Assembly (NCBI GenBank): GCA_902493155.1
Contig: CABUOE010000039.1
Span: 1-15,060, forward strand
From: an uncultured Eubacteriales bacterium
GTDB lineage: Bacteria; Bacillota; Clostridia; Oscillospirales; Ruminococcaceae
Length of the DNA: 15,060 nucleotides
Reading direction: 5' to 3'
Shown here: positions 8,033-13,844 of the stretch, piece by piece
How positions within the stretch are numbered: position 1 is the stretch's first letter
Layout of the letters: each line of letters begins with the position of its first letter
Position numbers and translations under genes: made by a program
Notes under the pieces: generated by a model
What the model was told of the DNA's origin: nothing
What the model saw: only the letters and a program-made list of their open reading frames with translations
Database searches by the model: none

Positions 8033-8660
8033 TGTTTTCGACCTTCCAATATAGCTTATCTTCTATTTCTTCTAACAATACATTTAAGGACTCCTGAACG
8101 TTAAATTTTGCCACGTTTATATACTCTGTGTTGCTTATCGCCGCATATCCATATCTTAACAACGTGTTGTGGGCTTCACTATATTTATCATAGGTAACCG
8201 GGGGATCATTTTGCACGCCATGTAACCCTACAAGAAAATTCATAAGTTTTGAGAGATCTAAAAAGAAATCTACCACTTTTTCTTGCGATAAGAAAAATGA
8301 AATAGCGGCACTAAGGGAAATTGTCTCTCTTCTAAAATAGTCGGGCAAAGATAACATTTTACATATTTTTAAGGTTCCAATAGCTCTATCAGAAAGCCCA
8401 GTATGTTCCGCAATCGATGTATTTTCCACGGTATCATTATCACTTAAGCCAAGCAACCAATCAGAAGTCACCCCACATATCTTTGCAATTTTAGCCACAC
8501 CTAAAGCATCAGGAATGCGGCTGCCCGCACAGTAAAAGCCTACAGTTGCTCTGGACATACCAAGCTTTTTTGCAAATTCTGCCTGTGTCATATCGCCCAT
8601 CAAGCTATTAAAACGTTCCATAAATACGGGAAACCTCACATCAACTACATTTCTATTCAT
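8004..8660 (-). CDS. Xre-family repressor of the element
   Basis: A 218-residue transcription regulator. Residues about 13-71 are a Cro/C1-type helix-turn-helix (MTQAEFAKKLGMSRATVGFY, then the VTSDWLLGLSD ending common in Clostridial element repressors). The C-terminal two thirds are an uncharacterised helical region containing HTGLSDRAIGTLK, a segment often seen in such regulators. There is no peptidase-type autocleavage domain, so SOS self-cleavage is unlikely. The start at 8660 follows a strong GGAAAGGGG site. It reads away from the small helix-turn-helix and excisionase genes across a shared control region, as a lysogeny-type switch would. Repression of those genes is inferred. Confidence 0.9.
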   Translation of the reverse strand: MNRNVVDVRFPVFMERFNSLMGDMTQAEFAKKLGMSRATVGFYCAGSRIPDALGVAKIAKICGVTSDWLLGLSDNDTVENTSIAEHTGLSDRAIGTLKICKMLSLPDYFRRETISLSAAISFFLSQEKVVDFFLDLSKLMNFLVGLHGVQNDPPVTYDKYSEAHNTLLRYGYAAISNTEYINVAKFNVQESLNVLLEEIEDKLYWKVENNGQHHEKDD

Positions 8661-8684
8661 TTTATATACCCCTTTCCTCTAATT

Positions 8685-8759
8685 GTATACATATAAATCA
8701 AATATCCTCGCACTATTTACATTGCTCTTCTTGTTTGCTATAATTATTGTACAGTATAC
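8685..8759. promoter_or_regulatory. Probable Xre operators (GTATAC sites)
   Basis: GTATAC palindromes sit at 8685-8690, just upstream of the xre ribosome site, and at 8754-8759, around the expected start point of the rightward promoter. A neighbouring GTACA at 8749-8753 forms a half-related copy. This placement would let one protein repress the rightward genes and itself. The assignment to Xre is inference. Confidence 0.5.
8716..8744 (+). promoter_or_regulatory. Rightward promoter of the excision/replication genes
   Basis: TTTACA (8716-8721), a 17-base spacer and a consensus TATAAT (8739-8744). The start would be near 8751, inside the GTACAGTATACC operator-like stretch, so a bound repressor would block it. 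It probably drives the 58-residue helix-turn-helix gene and the genes after it. Confidence 0.75.
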
Positions 8760-8801
8760 CAAGCGAGTAGTCAACAACAATTTTTTAAGGAGGACGAAAA
8801 A

Positions 8802-8978
8802 ATGAAAAACTTAGACATCAGACAGGAAGCCAAAACCGCAAAAGTAAATTTGTGGCAGATTGCCGAGCAACTAGGCATGGTGGATAGTACTTTCAGCCGC
8901 AAACTCCGCAAGGAATTATCCGTGGAAGAAAAAACCAAAATCCGCGCTATCATCTCCGAGCTGTCAGCAAAAAAATAA
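8802..8978 (+). CDS. Small helix-turn-helix protein (58 residues)
   Basis: A short DNA-binding-type protein starting at ATG 8802 behind a strong AAGGAGG site. Residues about 16-37 (NLWQIAEQLGMVDSTFSRKL) form a helix-turn-helix like the recognition part of Xre proteins, followed by a charged helix (EEKTKIRAIISEL). Proteins of this kind recur in Clostridial integrative elements immediately after the repressor. The role is probably Cro-like or accessory regulation, but this is not established to my knowledge. It is the first gene of the rightward unit and is divergent from xre. A stem-loop follows the stop. Confidence 0.85.
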   Translation: MKNLDIRQEAKTAKVNLWQIAEQLGMVDSTFSRKLRKELSVEEKTKIRAIISELSAKK

Positions 8979-9007
8979 GCGGTCTGCCCCGGCAAGAGCA
9001 GAACCGC
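8979..9007 (+). other. Stem-loop just after the small regulator gene
   Basis: GCGGT-CTGC (8979-8987) pairs with GCAG-ACCGC (8998-9007) through nine base pairs with one bulged A and a ten-base loop. It begins directly after the stop codon. No T-run follows, so it is not a standard terminator; it could protect or partly attenuate the transcript before the excisionase gene. Confidence 0.4.
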
Positions 9008-9101
9008 CAAACGGAAAACTTCACCATAACCACACGACAAAGTGTTTCCGCGTCTATTATACCATTTACGGCGTGGAAAGCAAAGCAGGAAGGGAGAAAA
9101 A

Positions 9102-9341
9102 ATGCAGAGAATGCGAACCATTGACGAAACCTATCATTACATCAAACAGCAAGACCCGGATACCGCCATTACAAAGTACGCTTTGCGGCAGATGGTTATT
9201 AACCACGTCATACCGTCCGTTATGAGCGGGAAAAAGTACCTCATCAATATCGATGCACTGGATAAGTATCTGGAAGCGCCGGAAGCAATGAAAGAACCCG
9301 CTCCGCAAATTAGGGTGATTCGGCCTATTGCGGATAGATAG
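9102..9341 (+). CDS. Excisionase-like DNA-binding protein
   Basis: A 79-residue protein of the excisionase/MerR-like helix-turn-helix type (HTH_17). The pattern TIDETYHYIKQQDPDTAITK, then ALRQMVINHVIPSVMSGKKY and INIDALDKYLE is the usual layout: an entry helix, the helix-turn-helix, a wing with a basic GKKY turn, then a strand and closing helix. Such proteins bend attachment-site DNA and direct the integrase toward excision. ATG 9102 is preferred over an upstream in-frame ATG at 9042 because GGAAGGGAG lies just before it and the family match begins there. It lies 12 bases before the primase gene, in one operon with it. The assignment as the partner of this integrase is inferred from context. 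Confidence 0.82.
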   Translation: MQRMRTIDETYHYIKQQDPDTAITKYALRQMVINHVIPSVMSGKKYLINIDALDKYLEAPEAMKEPAPQIRVIRPIADR

Positions 9342-9353
9342 GGGGCGTGGCTT

Positions 9354-11417
9354 ATGACATTTGATGAATTTCTTTCTCATTTAGAAGGTGTGAAAGGAGG
9401 CGGGAACCAACGCTATGCCCGTTGCCCTGCTCATGAGGACAAGCATCAAAGCCTTTCGGTGTCAGTGGCAGGCGATGGGAAAATCCTTCTCAATTGCCAT
9501 GCCGGATGCACGGCTAAAGATATTACTGAGGCCATGGGCCTTTCAATAAAAGATTTGTTCGTAGATAAAGCAGTACCAACGTCTAAGACAATCGTTGCGA
9601 CCTACAAATACATAGACCAGAACGGAAAGACATCAGAAAAACTGCGGTATTCTAATAAGTCTTTTCAATGGCGGCACAAAGGCAAAAACGGAGGTTGGGA
9701 GTATAACCGAAAAGGAATTTCACCATCCCTTTATATGACCGGGTGGGGGCAGCTACAAAGCCCCGTTTATCTTGTGGAAGGGGAAAAGGATGCAGATGCC
9801 CTTATCAGTGTCCAGAGATCCGCTGTATCGCCGCCAGATGGAGCGGGTAGTAAATGGTATCCGCAATATACGGAATCACTGAGGGGCTTAGACGTGGTAA
9901 TCATCCAAGACAATGACGAGGCCGGAATAGGGTTTGCACAAAAAGCGGCCTCTGAACTTATCGAGGCAGCCCGGAGCGTAAAGGTTTTGGATTTAACAAA
10001 AATATGGCCAGAACTGCCAAAGCATGGAGACGCCAGCGATTTATTGAATCATATGGGAAAACAAGGGGCCGTTAAAGCTATTGAACGGTTGGCCGGGGAG
10101 ACGCCGAGATACTCTGTATCTGACAAGGCAATGGAACCGGAACAGCTCCCTTGTTTTTTCCACGAAAAGAAGTTTATGCATAACATTATGGGGGATTATC
10201 TTACCCAACATTGTTCGGTTTGCAAGATCAACGGGACATTACATGTTTATCACAATGGGGTTTATAAAGCTGGGGAAGAAATCCTACATGGAAAAATGAT
10301 TGAATTATTACCCGACATTACAGACGCAAGACGGCGTGAGGTATTTAAATATATGAATGCCAGTCTATCTACACCCGTCAAAGAATTAGCACCGCCCAAT
10401 CTCATCCCATTCGCAACCAGAATTTACAACGTGGATACAGATACCTTTCTGGATTACAGCCCTGAGTATGTATTTTTGAATCGGTTTCCATACGATTATA
10501 ACCCGGACGCGCCTGTGCGGCCTCTTGTGACCGAAACCATTTCCCAAATAGCGGCGTATGACAGCGAGGTTATCGAATTAATCTATGAAGCTATTGGGAA
10601 CTGCTTTTATCTTCTCAATTCTTTTCGCGGTGCTGTCATGCTTTATGGAAGAAGCGGAAACAATGGAAAGTCAACCCTACTCAACATGATTACTCAGCTA
10701 TTAGGCAAAAATAACGCCAGCTTTCTTTCTCTGCAAGACCTTTCTGAACGATTTCGTCTGGTGGAAATCTATGGAAAGGCCGCTAACATTGGAGATGATA
10801 TTCCAAGCTCCTATTTGCCGGATAGCTCTATCTTCAAGAAAGCAGTAACCGGCGAAAGAATTGTGGCAGAAAAGAAAGGACAAGACCCGTTTCCATTTAA
10901 ACCATATGCCAAGCTATTTTTTGCCATGAATGGCCTCCCGCCTGTCAGCGATAAATCAAAGGCGTTTTTTGGACGTATACTCTTGATACCATTGAATCAG
11001 GATTTTTCCAAGCTGGAAAGCCGCAATGTCAATTTAAAAGACCGTCAGTGGACAAAAGAAGAGATGGAATATTTAACAGTTTTAGCGGTACAAGCCTTAA
11101 AACGGTTATTGGAACGCGGCGACTTTATAAGGCCCAAATGTGTCATAGAGGCCCAAGAAGAATATGAGCGGGAAAATAATCCGGTCATGGAATTTTTAGA
11201 TGAATATGGAAATGTATCCGGTCAACCAACGCAAGAAGTTTATGTTGAGTATGATTATTGGTGCAGAAGGAACGGGCATCGCAACATTCTGAGCCGCCGT
11301 AAATTTTCCGATGAAGTCATCAGACAGACGGGGCTAACTAGTGAATCTATCCGTCATCCATACTTTAACAATAAACCTGGGCGCTGTTTCGTGGAAAAAT
11401 GTCACGATGTCACATAA
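9354..11417 (+). CDS. Primase-helicase (zinc-binding, TOPRIM and SF3 helicase domains)
   Basis: This 687-residue replication protein is of the phage P4-alpha type, expected to open the element's origin, unwind DNA and make primers. Residues 24-52 are a CHC2-like zinc site (Cys24, His27, Cys48, Cys52). Residues about 137-232 are a TOPRIM domain (YLVEGEKDAD with Glu142, IIQDNDEAG with Asp186 and Asp188, HGDASDLL). Residues about 360-560 hold the D5_N/SF3 helicase, with Walker A GRSGNNGKST (Lys439), Walker B NIGDDI (Asp481, Asp482), sensor FFAMN (Asn525) and Arg finger FGR (Arg541). A C-terminal winged-helix-like part follows (YVEYDYWCRRNGHRNILSRR). All key residues are present. It starts 12 bases after the excisionase gene. 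The gene's end overlaps the first copies of a GTGAC motif cluster, probably its binding sites. Confidence 0.95.
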   Translation: MTFDEFLSHLEGVKGGGNQRYARCPAHEDKHQSLSVSVAGDGKILLNCHAGCTAKDITEAMGLSIKDLFVDKAVPTSKTIVATYKYIDQNGKTSEKLRYSNKSFQWRHKGKNGGWEYNRKGISPSLYMTGWGQLQSPVYLVEGEKDADALISVQRSAVSPPDGAGSKWYPQYTESLRGLDVVIIQDNDEAGIGFAQKAASELIEAARSVKVLDLTKIWPELPKHGDASDLLNHMGKQGAVKAIERLAGETPRYSVSDKAMEPEQLPCFFHEKKFMHNIMGDYLTQHCSVCKINGTLHVYHNGVYKAGEEILHGKMIELLPDITDARRREVFKYMNASLSTPVKELAPPNLIPFATRIYNVDTDTFLDYSPEYVFLNRFPYDYNPDAPVRPLVTETISQIAAYDSEVIELIYEAIGNCFYLLNSFRGAVMLYGRSGNNGKSTLLNMITQLLGKNNASFLSLQDLSERFRLVEIYGKAANIGDDIPSSYLPDSSIFKKAVTGERIVAEKKGQDPFPFKPYAKLFFAMNGLPPVSDKSKAFFGRILLIPLNQDFSKLESRNVNLKDRQWTKEEMEYLTVLAVQALKRLLERGDFIRPKCVIEAQEEYERENNPVMEFLDEYGNVSGQPTQEVYVEYDYWCRRNGHRNILSRRKFSDEVIRQTGLTSESIRHPYFNNKPGRCFVEKCHDVT

Positions 11418-11600
11418 GTGACACGCTTTTTTCAAGAAATGTGTGACGCAAGAAAGCCCATAACAAAGGGATTTATTAAGGATTGTAACGTTGTCACGCT
11501 TCTTTTATTATATATTGTATTCATTAATATATATAGGAGAATATAGGGAGTGTAGAAATATACCGAAGTTAAAAACCTGCGTGACAGCGAGACACGTGAC
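11400..11600. other. Putative replication origin: GTGAC iterons with AT-rich stretch
   Basis: GTGAC or its complement occurs seven times in about 200 bases: GTCAC at 11401, 11409 and 11493; GTGAC at 11418, 11443, 11581 and 11596. Two of them form a palindrome, TGTCACATAAGTGACA (11408-11423). Chance would give less than one copy. Between the copies, about 11498-11545 is almost pure A+T, a likely unwinding region. P4-type helicase-primases bind short repeats at their own origin, often beside their gene, so this is a good origin candidate. Function is inferred. Confidence 0.6.
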
Positions 11601-11616
11601 AAAAAGGAGTAAAACG

Positions 11617-11865
11617 ATGAGTAAAAAAATCATTCAAATAATCCCCGCTCCGTCTGGAATGTATGCGGAATATCGGACAGACGAGGGAGAAATAGAACAC
11701 ATTCCAGTTGTTAGCCTGATGCTGGTCGATGATGACGGTTTACAGTATCTTTCACCGGCAACTTTTGATGCAGAATATGGCGTTAATGAAGAGCCGGAAA
11801 ATGCGGTAAACTTTGTCAGATATATTATTGATTTCCAAATCTTTGCACCTGTTTCAAAATTCTAG
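11617..11865 (+). CDS. Small conserved-type hypothetical protein (82 residues)
   Basis: The protein begins KKIIQIIPAPSGMYAEY, a start I associate with small proteins that follow the primase in Clostridial integrative elements; no function is known to me. It is acidic and has no signal or membrane segment. Residues about 28-50 read as two strands (HIPVVSLMLVDDDG, LQYLSP). ATG 11617 is chosen because AAGGAG lies seven bases upstream and the recognisable part starts there; the frame is open further upstream, but that stretch is the AT-rich iteron region. A 221-base gap without a convincing gene follows. Confidence 0.75.
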   Translation: MSKKIIQIIPAPSGMYAEYRTDEGEIEHIPVVSLMLVDDDGLQYLSPATFDAEYGVNEEPENAVNFVRYIIDFQIFAPVSKF

Positions 11866-12086
11866 GCAAGGATGTTTTGACTACCACGTCATAAAAGCAA
11901 CGGCTAGGGGTACGAAAAATGTTTTTACAGACATACGCAAGACCGTACATCCCGTACACCTCACGCAAAATTCTAAATATAATTTTCAGGACAGCTTTGC
12001 ACCCGCTCAAGGCCAAAAATAGGCTGATATGACGGTGTAAATCATCCCCTCATGTGGGTTCAATAACGCCAAAAGGAGGTATTTTC

Positions 12087-12314
12087 ATGGAAAAAAATAA
12101 GATTTGTCCACTATTTTCAATCGGCGGCCGCGGATATGTAAGTTGTTACCAAGGCAATTGTGGCTTTTATAACGATGCTGACGGGCGTTGTGCCTTTGTT
12201 TCCCTTGCGGATAATGTCAATGATCTGCAAGGCTATACAGACGATGTAAGGGACAGTATCGACGACTTTAGAAAGTCATTTGAAATATTCGGACAAAGTA
12301 TCATGTCAAAGTAA
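12087..12314 (+). CDS. Small cysteine-rich protein (75 residues)
   Basis: ATG 12087 follows a strong AAAGGAGG site. The N-terminal half has four cysteines in an arrangement like a small metal site: Cys8, Cys20, Cys25 and Cys34 (CPLF, VSCYQGNCGFY, GRCAFV). The second half is an acidic amphipathic helix (LQGYTDDVRDSIDDFRKSFE). Proteins of this shape are common in Clostridial mobile elements near the primase, without known function. Zinc binding is inferred from the cysteines. It is the second of three small genes on the plus strand and probably co-transcribed with the next gene, 21 bases away. Confidence 0.78.
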   Translation: MEKNKICPLFSIGGRGYVSCYQGNCGFYNDADGRCAFVSLADNVNDLQGYTDDVRDSIDDFRKSFEIFGQSIMSK

Positions 12315-12335
12315 TGTTGTATAGGAGGATGGCGA

Positions 12336-12620
12336 ATGAATAAGGTAATTGAATTCCCTGACATAGAAGATTTGCAAATCCAAATGGAGCGCACAGAGGA
12401 TTTTTATAAGGCTGCTAGGGCACTGAGCGACTATTTAAAGCCGCTCCCGCTCAGCCAACCGGAAAATGATGTACTTATAGAACTTATCATTCGACAGGTA
12501 GAAACGGCGGAACAGGGGGCCTTTGTTCAGGGCTTCCACATGGGGAAAGATTACGCAAACATCGTGGAAAAGCATGATGATTCCACGGAGGGACAAAATG
12601 TCCCACCCTTTATGTCATAG
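12336..12620 (+). CDS. Small hypothetical protein (94 residues)
   Basis: It starts at ATG 12336 behind AGGAGG. It is soluble, acidic and mostly helical, with a C-terminal segment ETAEQGAFVQGFHMGKDYAN. The AEQGAF-x-QGF-x-MG pattern is one I have seen in small accessory proteins of Firmicutes integrative elements; the function is unknown. The N-terminal KVIEFPDIEDL is similar in style to such proteins. It is the last gene of the rightward unit: an intrinsic terminator begins nine bases after its stop. Confidence 0.78.
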   Translation: MNKVIEFPDIEDLQIQMERTEDFYKAARALSDYLKPLPLSQPENDVLIELIIRQVETAEQGAFVQGFHMGKDYANIVEKHDDSTEGQNVPPFMS

Positions 12621-12628
12621 AGCAATTG

Positions 12629-12655
12629 GAGCGGGCTTTGCGGCCTGCTCTTTTT
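12629..12655 (+). terminator. Intrinsic terminator of the element's rightward operon
   Basis: GAGCGGGC (12629-12636) pairs with GCCTGCTC (12643-12650) through eight pairs (one G-T) around a TTTGCG loop, followed directly by TTTTT (12651-12655). It closes the transcript carrying the three small genes. Confidence 0.85.
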
Positions 12656-12701
12656 GGTTGATGAGGTAATGAAACTCTACCCCATCCAGCAAGAATTTGC
12701 T

Positions 12702-12865
12702 GACACCGTTACGCGCGTACGCGTGAAGGTGCTAACAAATACTAACATTTTAGAGAAGGGGGATTCCATTTCAGAATACCCTTTACGCTTCAGGTTTTAT
12801 CAGGCTCTATGGAGTGTGGGTCTATCCTCTTTATCATTTTCGGACACGGTTACGCGCACGTGAAG
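12702..12865. repeat. Imperfect direct repeat pair around a 114-base spacer
   Basis: GACACCGTTACGCGC...GTGAAG (12702-12728) recurs as GACACGGTTACGCGC...GTGAAG (12843-12865) with one base change and a four-base difference in the middle. The first copy holds a ten-base palindrome CGCGTACGCG (12714-12723). A plus-strand frame over the repeats (12654-12863) encodes DTVTR twice, but it has no ribosome site in a usable place and resembles no family I know. I see no convincing gene here. Confidence 0.55.
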
Positions 12866-12891
12866 ACGTTATAAGTACCCCCGCAAGAACC

Positions 12892-13080
12892 TTACAAAAC
12901 TTGACATCCACATAAAATGGATGTGGTATCATGAGATACCCCGGCAAGTTTAGCGAGTTCGTCGCGGGTTTTGACCGGTTGTGCAGATTTCTGCCTAACC
13001 GCTCCACCAGATTTAATCTGATTTTCTTTTGCTTTTTCCTAAGTAATCGGGTTCAGCCTCAAATCAAGTGCCCCGCATGT
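12892..13080 (-). pseudogene. Remnant of a ParB-like helix-turn-helix protein
   Basis: On the minus strand one frame reads LDLRLNPIT, then a TAG at 13041-13039, then EKAKENQIKSGGAVRQKSAQ and PVKTRDELAKLAGVSHDT. The spacing and words (AKENQ, P-V-x-T-R-x-E-L-A-K-x-A-G-V-S-H-D-T) match the helix-turn-helix part of ParB-like plasmid and island proteins of Firmicutes. Similarity stops sharply after the Thr at 12925; the frame then runs ten unrelated residues to TAA at 12892. No start or N-terminal domain is left, so this is a gene fragment with an internal stop. Confidence 0.55.
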
Positions 13081-13371
13081 TAATACGCTCATTATCGTGT
13101 GGAACCAACGACGAAGCAAAGAGAAAACGTTCTCCACTGCGCAAATTTTCGCAGTCGGTATTATTAGTTGAAGTTAGAGCGGAGTTAGAGAAATCGGACA
13201 TCTCAGACGCCCTAAAAAGGAGAACTTCCAACCCGCTCAAAAAAGAGCGACTACTAGATTTTACTACTTCCACGTACATGTAACGTTTTTCATCAGTACC
13301 CCTCATTTCGAAGGATGCTGATTGACGCTAGTACCTTTACAAAGAGTCGCATTTGAAATGCGTGCTGTTAA
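13081..13371. other. Intergenic stretch without a supported gene
   Basis: Overlapping frames of 71 and 80 codons run through both strands, but neither has a ribosome site or a recognisable product. Small inverted repeats are present, for example ACTGCG/CGCAGT flanking CAAATTTT near 13135-13155 and GCTC/GAGC around 13234-13247. The stretch reads like decayed element DNA. Confidence 0.4.
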
Positions 13372-13542
13372 ATTGGACTGTCTGAGGGGCAGGATTTGAA
13401 ACCTGCGTCTAATAAGGTTGTACAGATTTTTGAGCAAGCTGTGGTGCTATGGGAATTCACAGCTACGTTACCGTTTTGGGCAGGTAATTGGAGAATCTAT
13501 TGCATTGAATTATACGGTGATAAAAGAATCAAACTTTTATAG
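13372..13542 (+). pseudogene. Short orphan reading frame before a terminator
   Basis: After an in-frame TAA at 13369, a frame runs to TAG at 13540-13542 and encodes a protein-like sequence (SNKVVQIFEQAVVLWEF, then WRIYCIELYGDKRIKLL). It has no good start codon or ribosome site, so it could be the tail of a lost gene. A second plus-strand frame is nearly as open, which weakens the case. I do not recognise it. The stop lies at the base of the following hairpin, as is usual for a gene end. Confidence 0.3.
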
Positions 13543-13568
13543 GGAGTGGATTAATATCTACTCCCTAT
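13539..13568 (+). terminator. Strong hairpin, probable terminator
   Basis: A 13-bp stem (13539-13551 with 13556-13568, one G-T pair) with a four-base TAAT loop, followed by a T-rich tract TTGTTGCTTTT. It separates the decayed region from the beta-propeller gene. The T-run is interrupted, so efficiency is uncertain. Confidence 0.65.
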
Positions 13569-13664
13569 TTGTTGCTTTTACTGCCTTATACAGTTAAATT
13601 GTTTTCAAGCCCCCAAAAAAGATGTCATGGAATGTCAGGTAGGTTTTATGGTATGCTTCACGTA

Positions 13665-13710
13665 CAGAACAAATTTTCGTTTAATTAAAACCGGTTCGGA
13701 AATTGTTCTG
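13665..13710. repeat. Inverted repeat CAGAACAA / TTGTTCTG
   Basis: Eight-base perfect arms at 13665-13672 and 13703-13710, extendable by TTT/AAA past one bulged A, enclose an A+T-rich loop holding TTTAATTAAA. It lies about 32 bases upstream of the promoter of the beta-propeller gene and lacks a T-run, so an operator is more likely than a terminator. Confidence 0.35.
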
Positions 13711-13741
13711 AAAAATAGGCAGACTGTTCGTTTGGTTCAAA

Positions 13742-13770
13742 TTGCTGAGTTACAATCAAACTGATATAAC
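13742..13770 (+). promoter_or_regulatory. Extended -10 promoter of the beta-propeller gene
   Basis: TTGCTG (13742-13747), a 17-base spacer and TATAAC (13765-13770), with TG one base before the -10 box. Transcription would begin near 13777, giving a leader of about 68 bases before ATG 13845. Confidence 0.55.
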
Positions 13771-13844
13771 TGGCCAGGCATCGGTTAAAGAAAGAACGTT
13801 AAAATCACTCGGACAGTACAAAAAATGAAGAAAGGAAGTATAAC

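Larger units (their letters stand above)
6564..12655. mobile_element. Integrative element in tRNA-Thr, left end and replication module
   Basis: The left end is fixed by the tRNA-Thr 3' half. The supported content is arm-site repeats, integrase, Xre repressor, divergent control region, small helix-turn-helix protein, excisionase-like protein, primase-helicase, a putative origin and three small accessory genes ending at a terminator. The given right coordinate is only the last recognisable element gene. The true right end should carry an intact tRNA-Thr and is not visible, so the element either continues beyond the window or has lost its end. No relaxase, type IV secretion or virion gene is seen, so its class (mobilizable island, satellite or decayed prophage) is open. 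Confidence 0.8.

Noticed and set aside
9042..9101. An upstream in-frame ATG that would lengthen the excisionase-like protein by 20 residues.
   Set aside because: No ribosome site precedes it; the extra residues are basic and unlike the family, while ATG 9102 has GGAAGGGAG just before it.
12654..12863. A plus-strand frame of 69 codons containing DTVTR twice.
   Set aside because: It starts inside the terminator tail, lacks a usable ribosome site, and the repeated residues are explained by the DNA direct repeats.
13064..13306. Overlapping frames on both strands, 71 and 80 codons.
   Set aside because: No ribosome sites and no recognisable motifs; mutual overlap on opposite strands suggests chance openness.
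13384..13408. A tRNA T-arm-like sequence on the minus strand (GCAGG, TTTCAAAT, CCTGC) that could have been the right-end tRNA.
   Set aside because: The loop has eight bases instead of seven, no matching anticodon arm or acceptor stem is found next to it, and it does not match the tRNA-Thr half at the left end.
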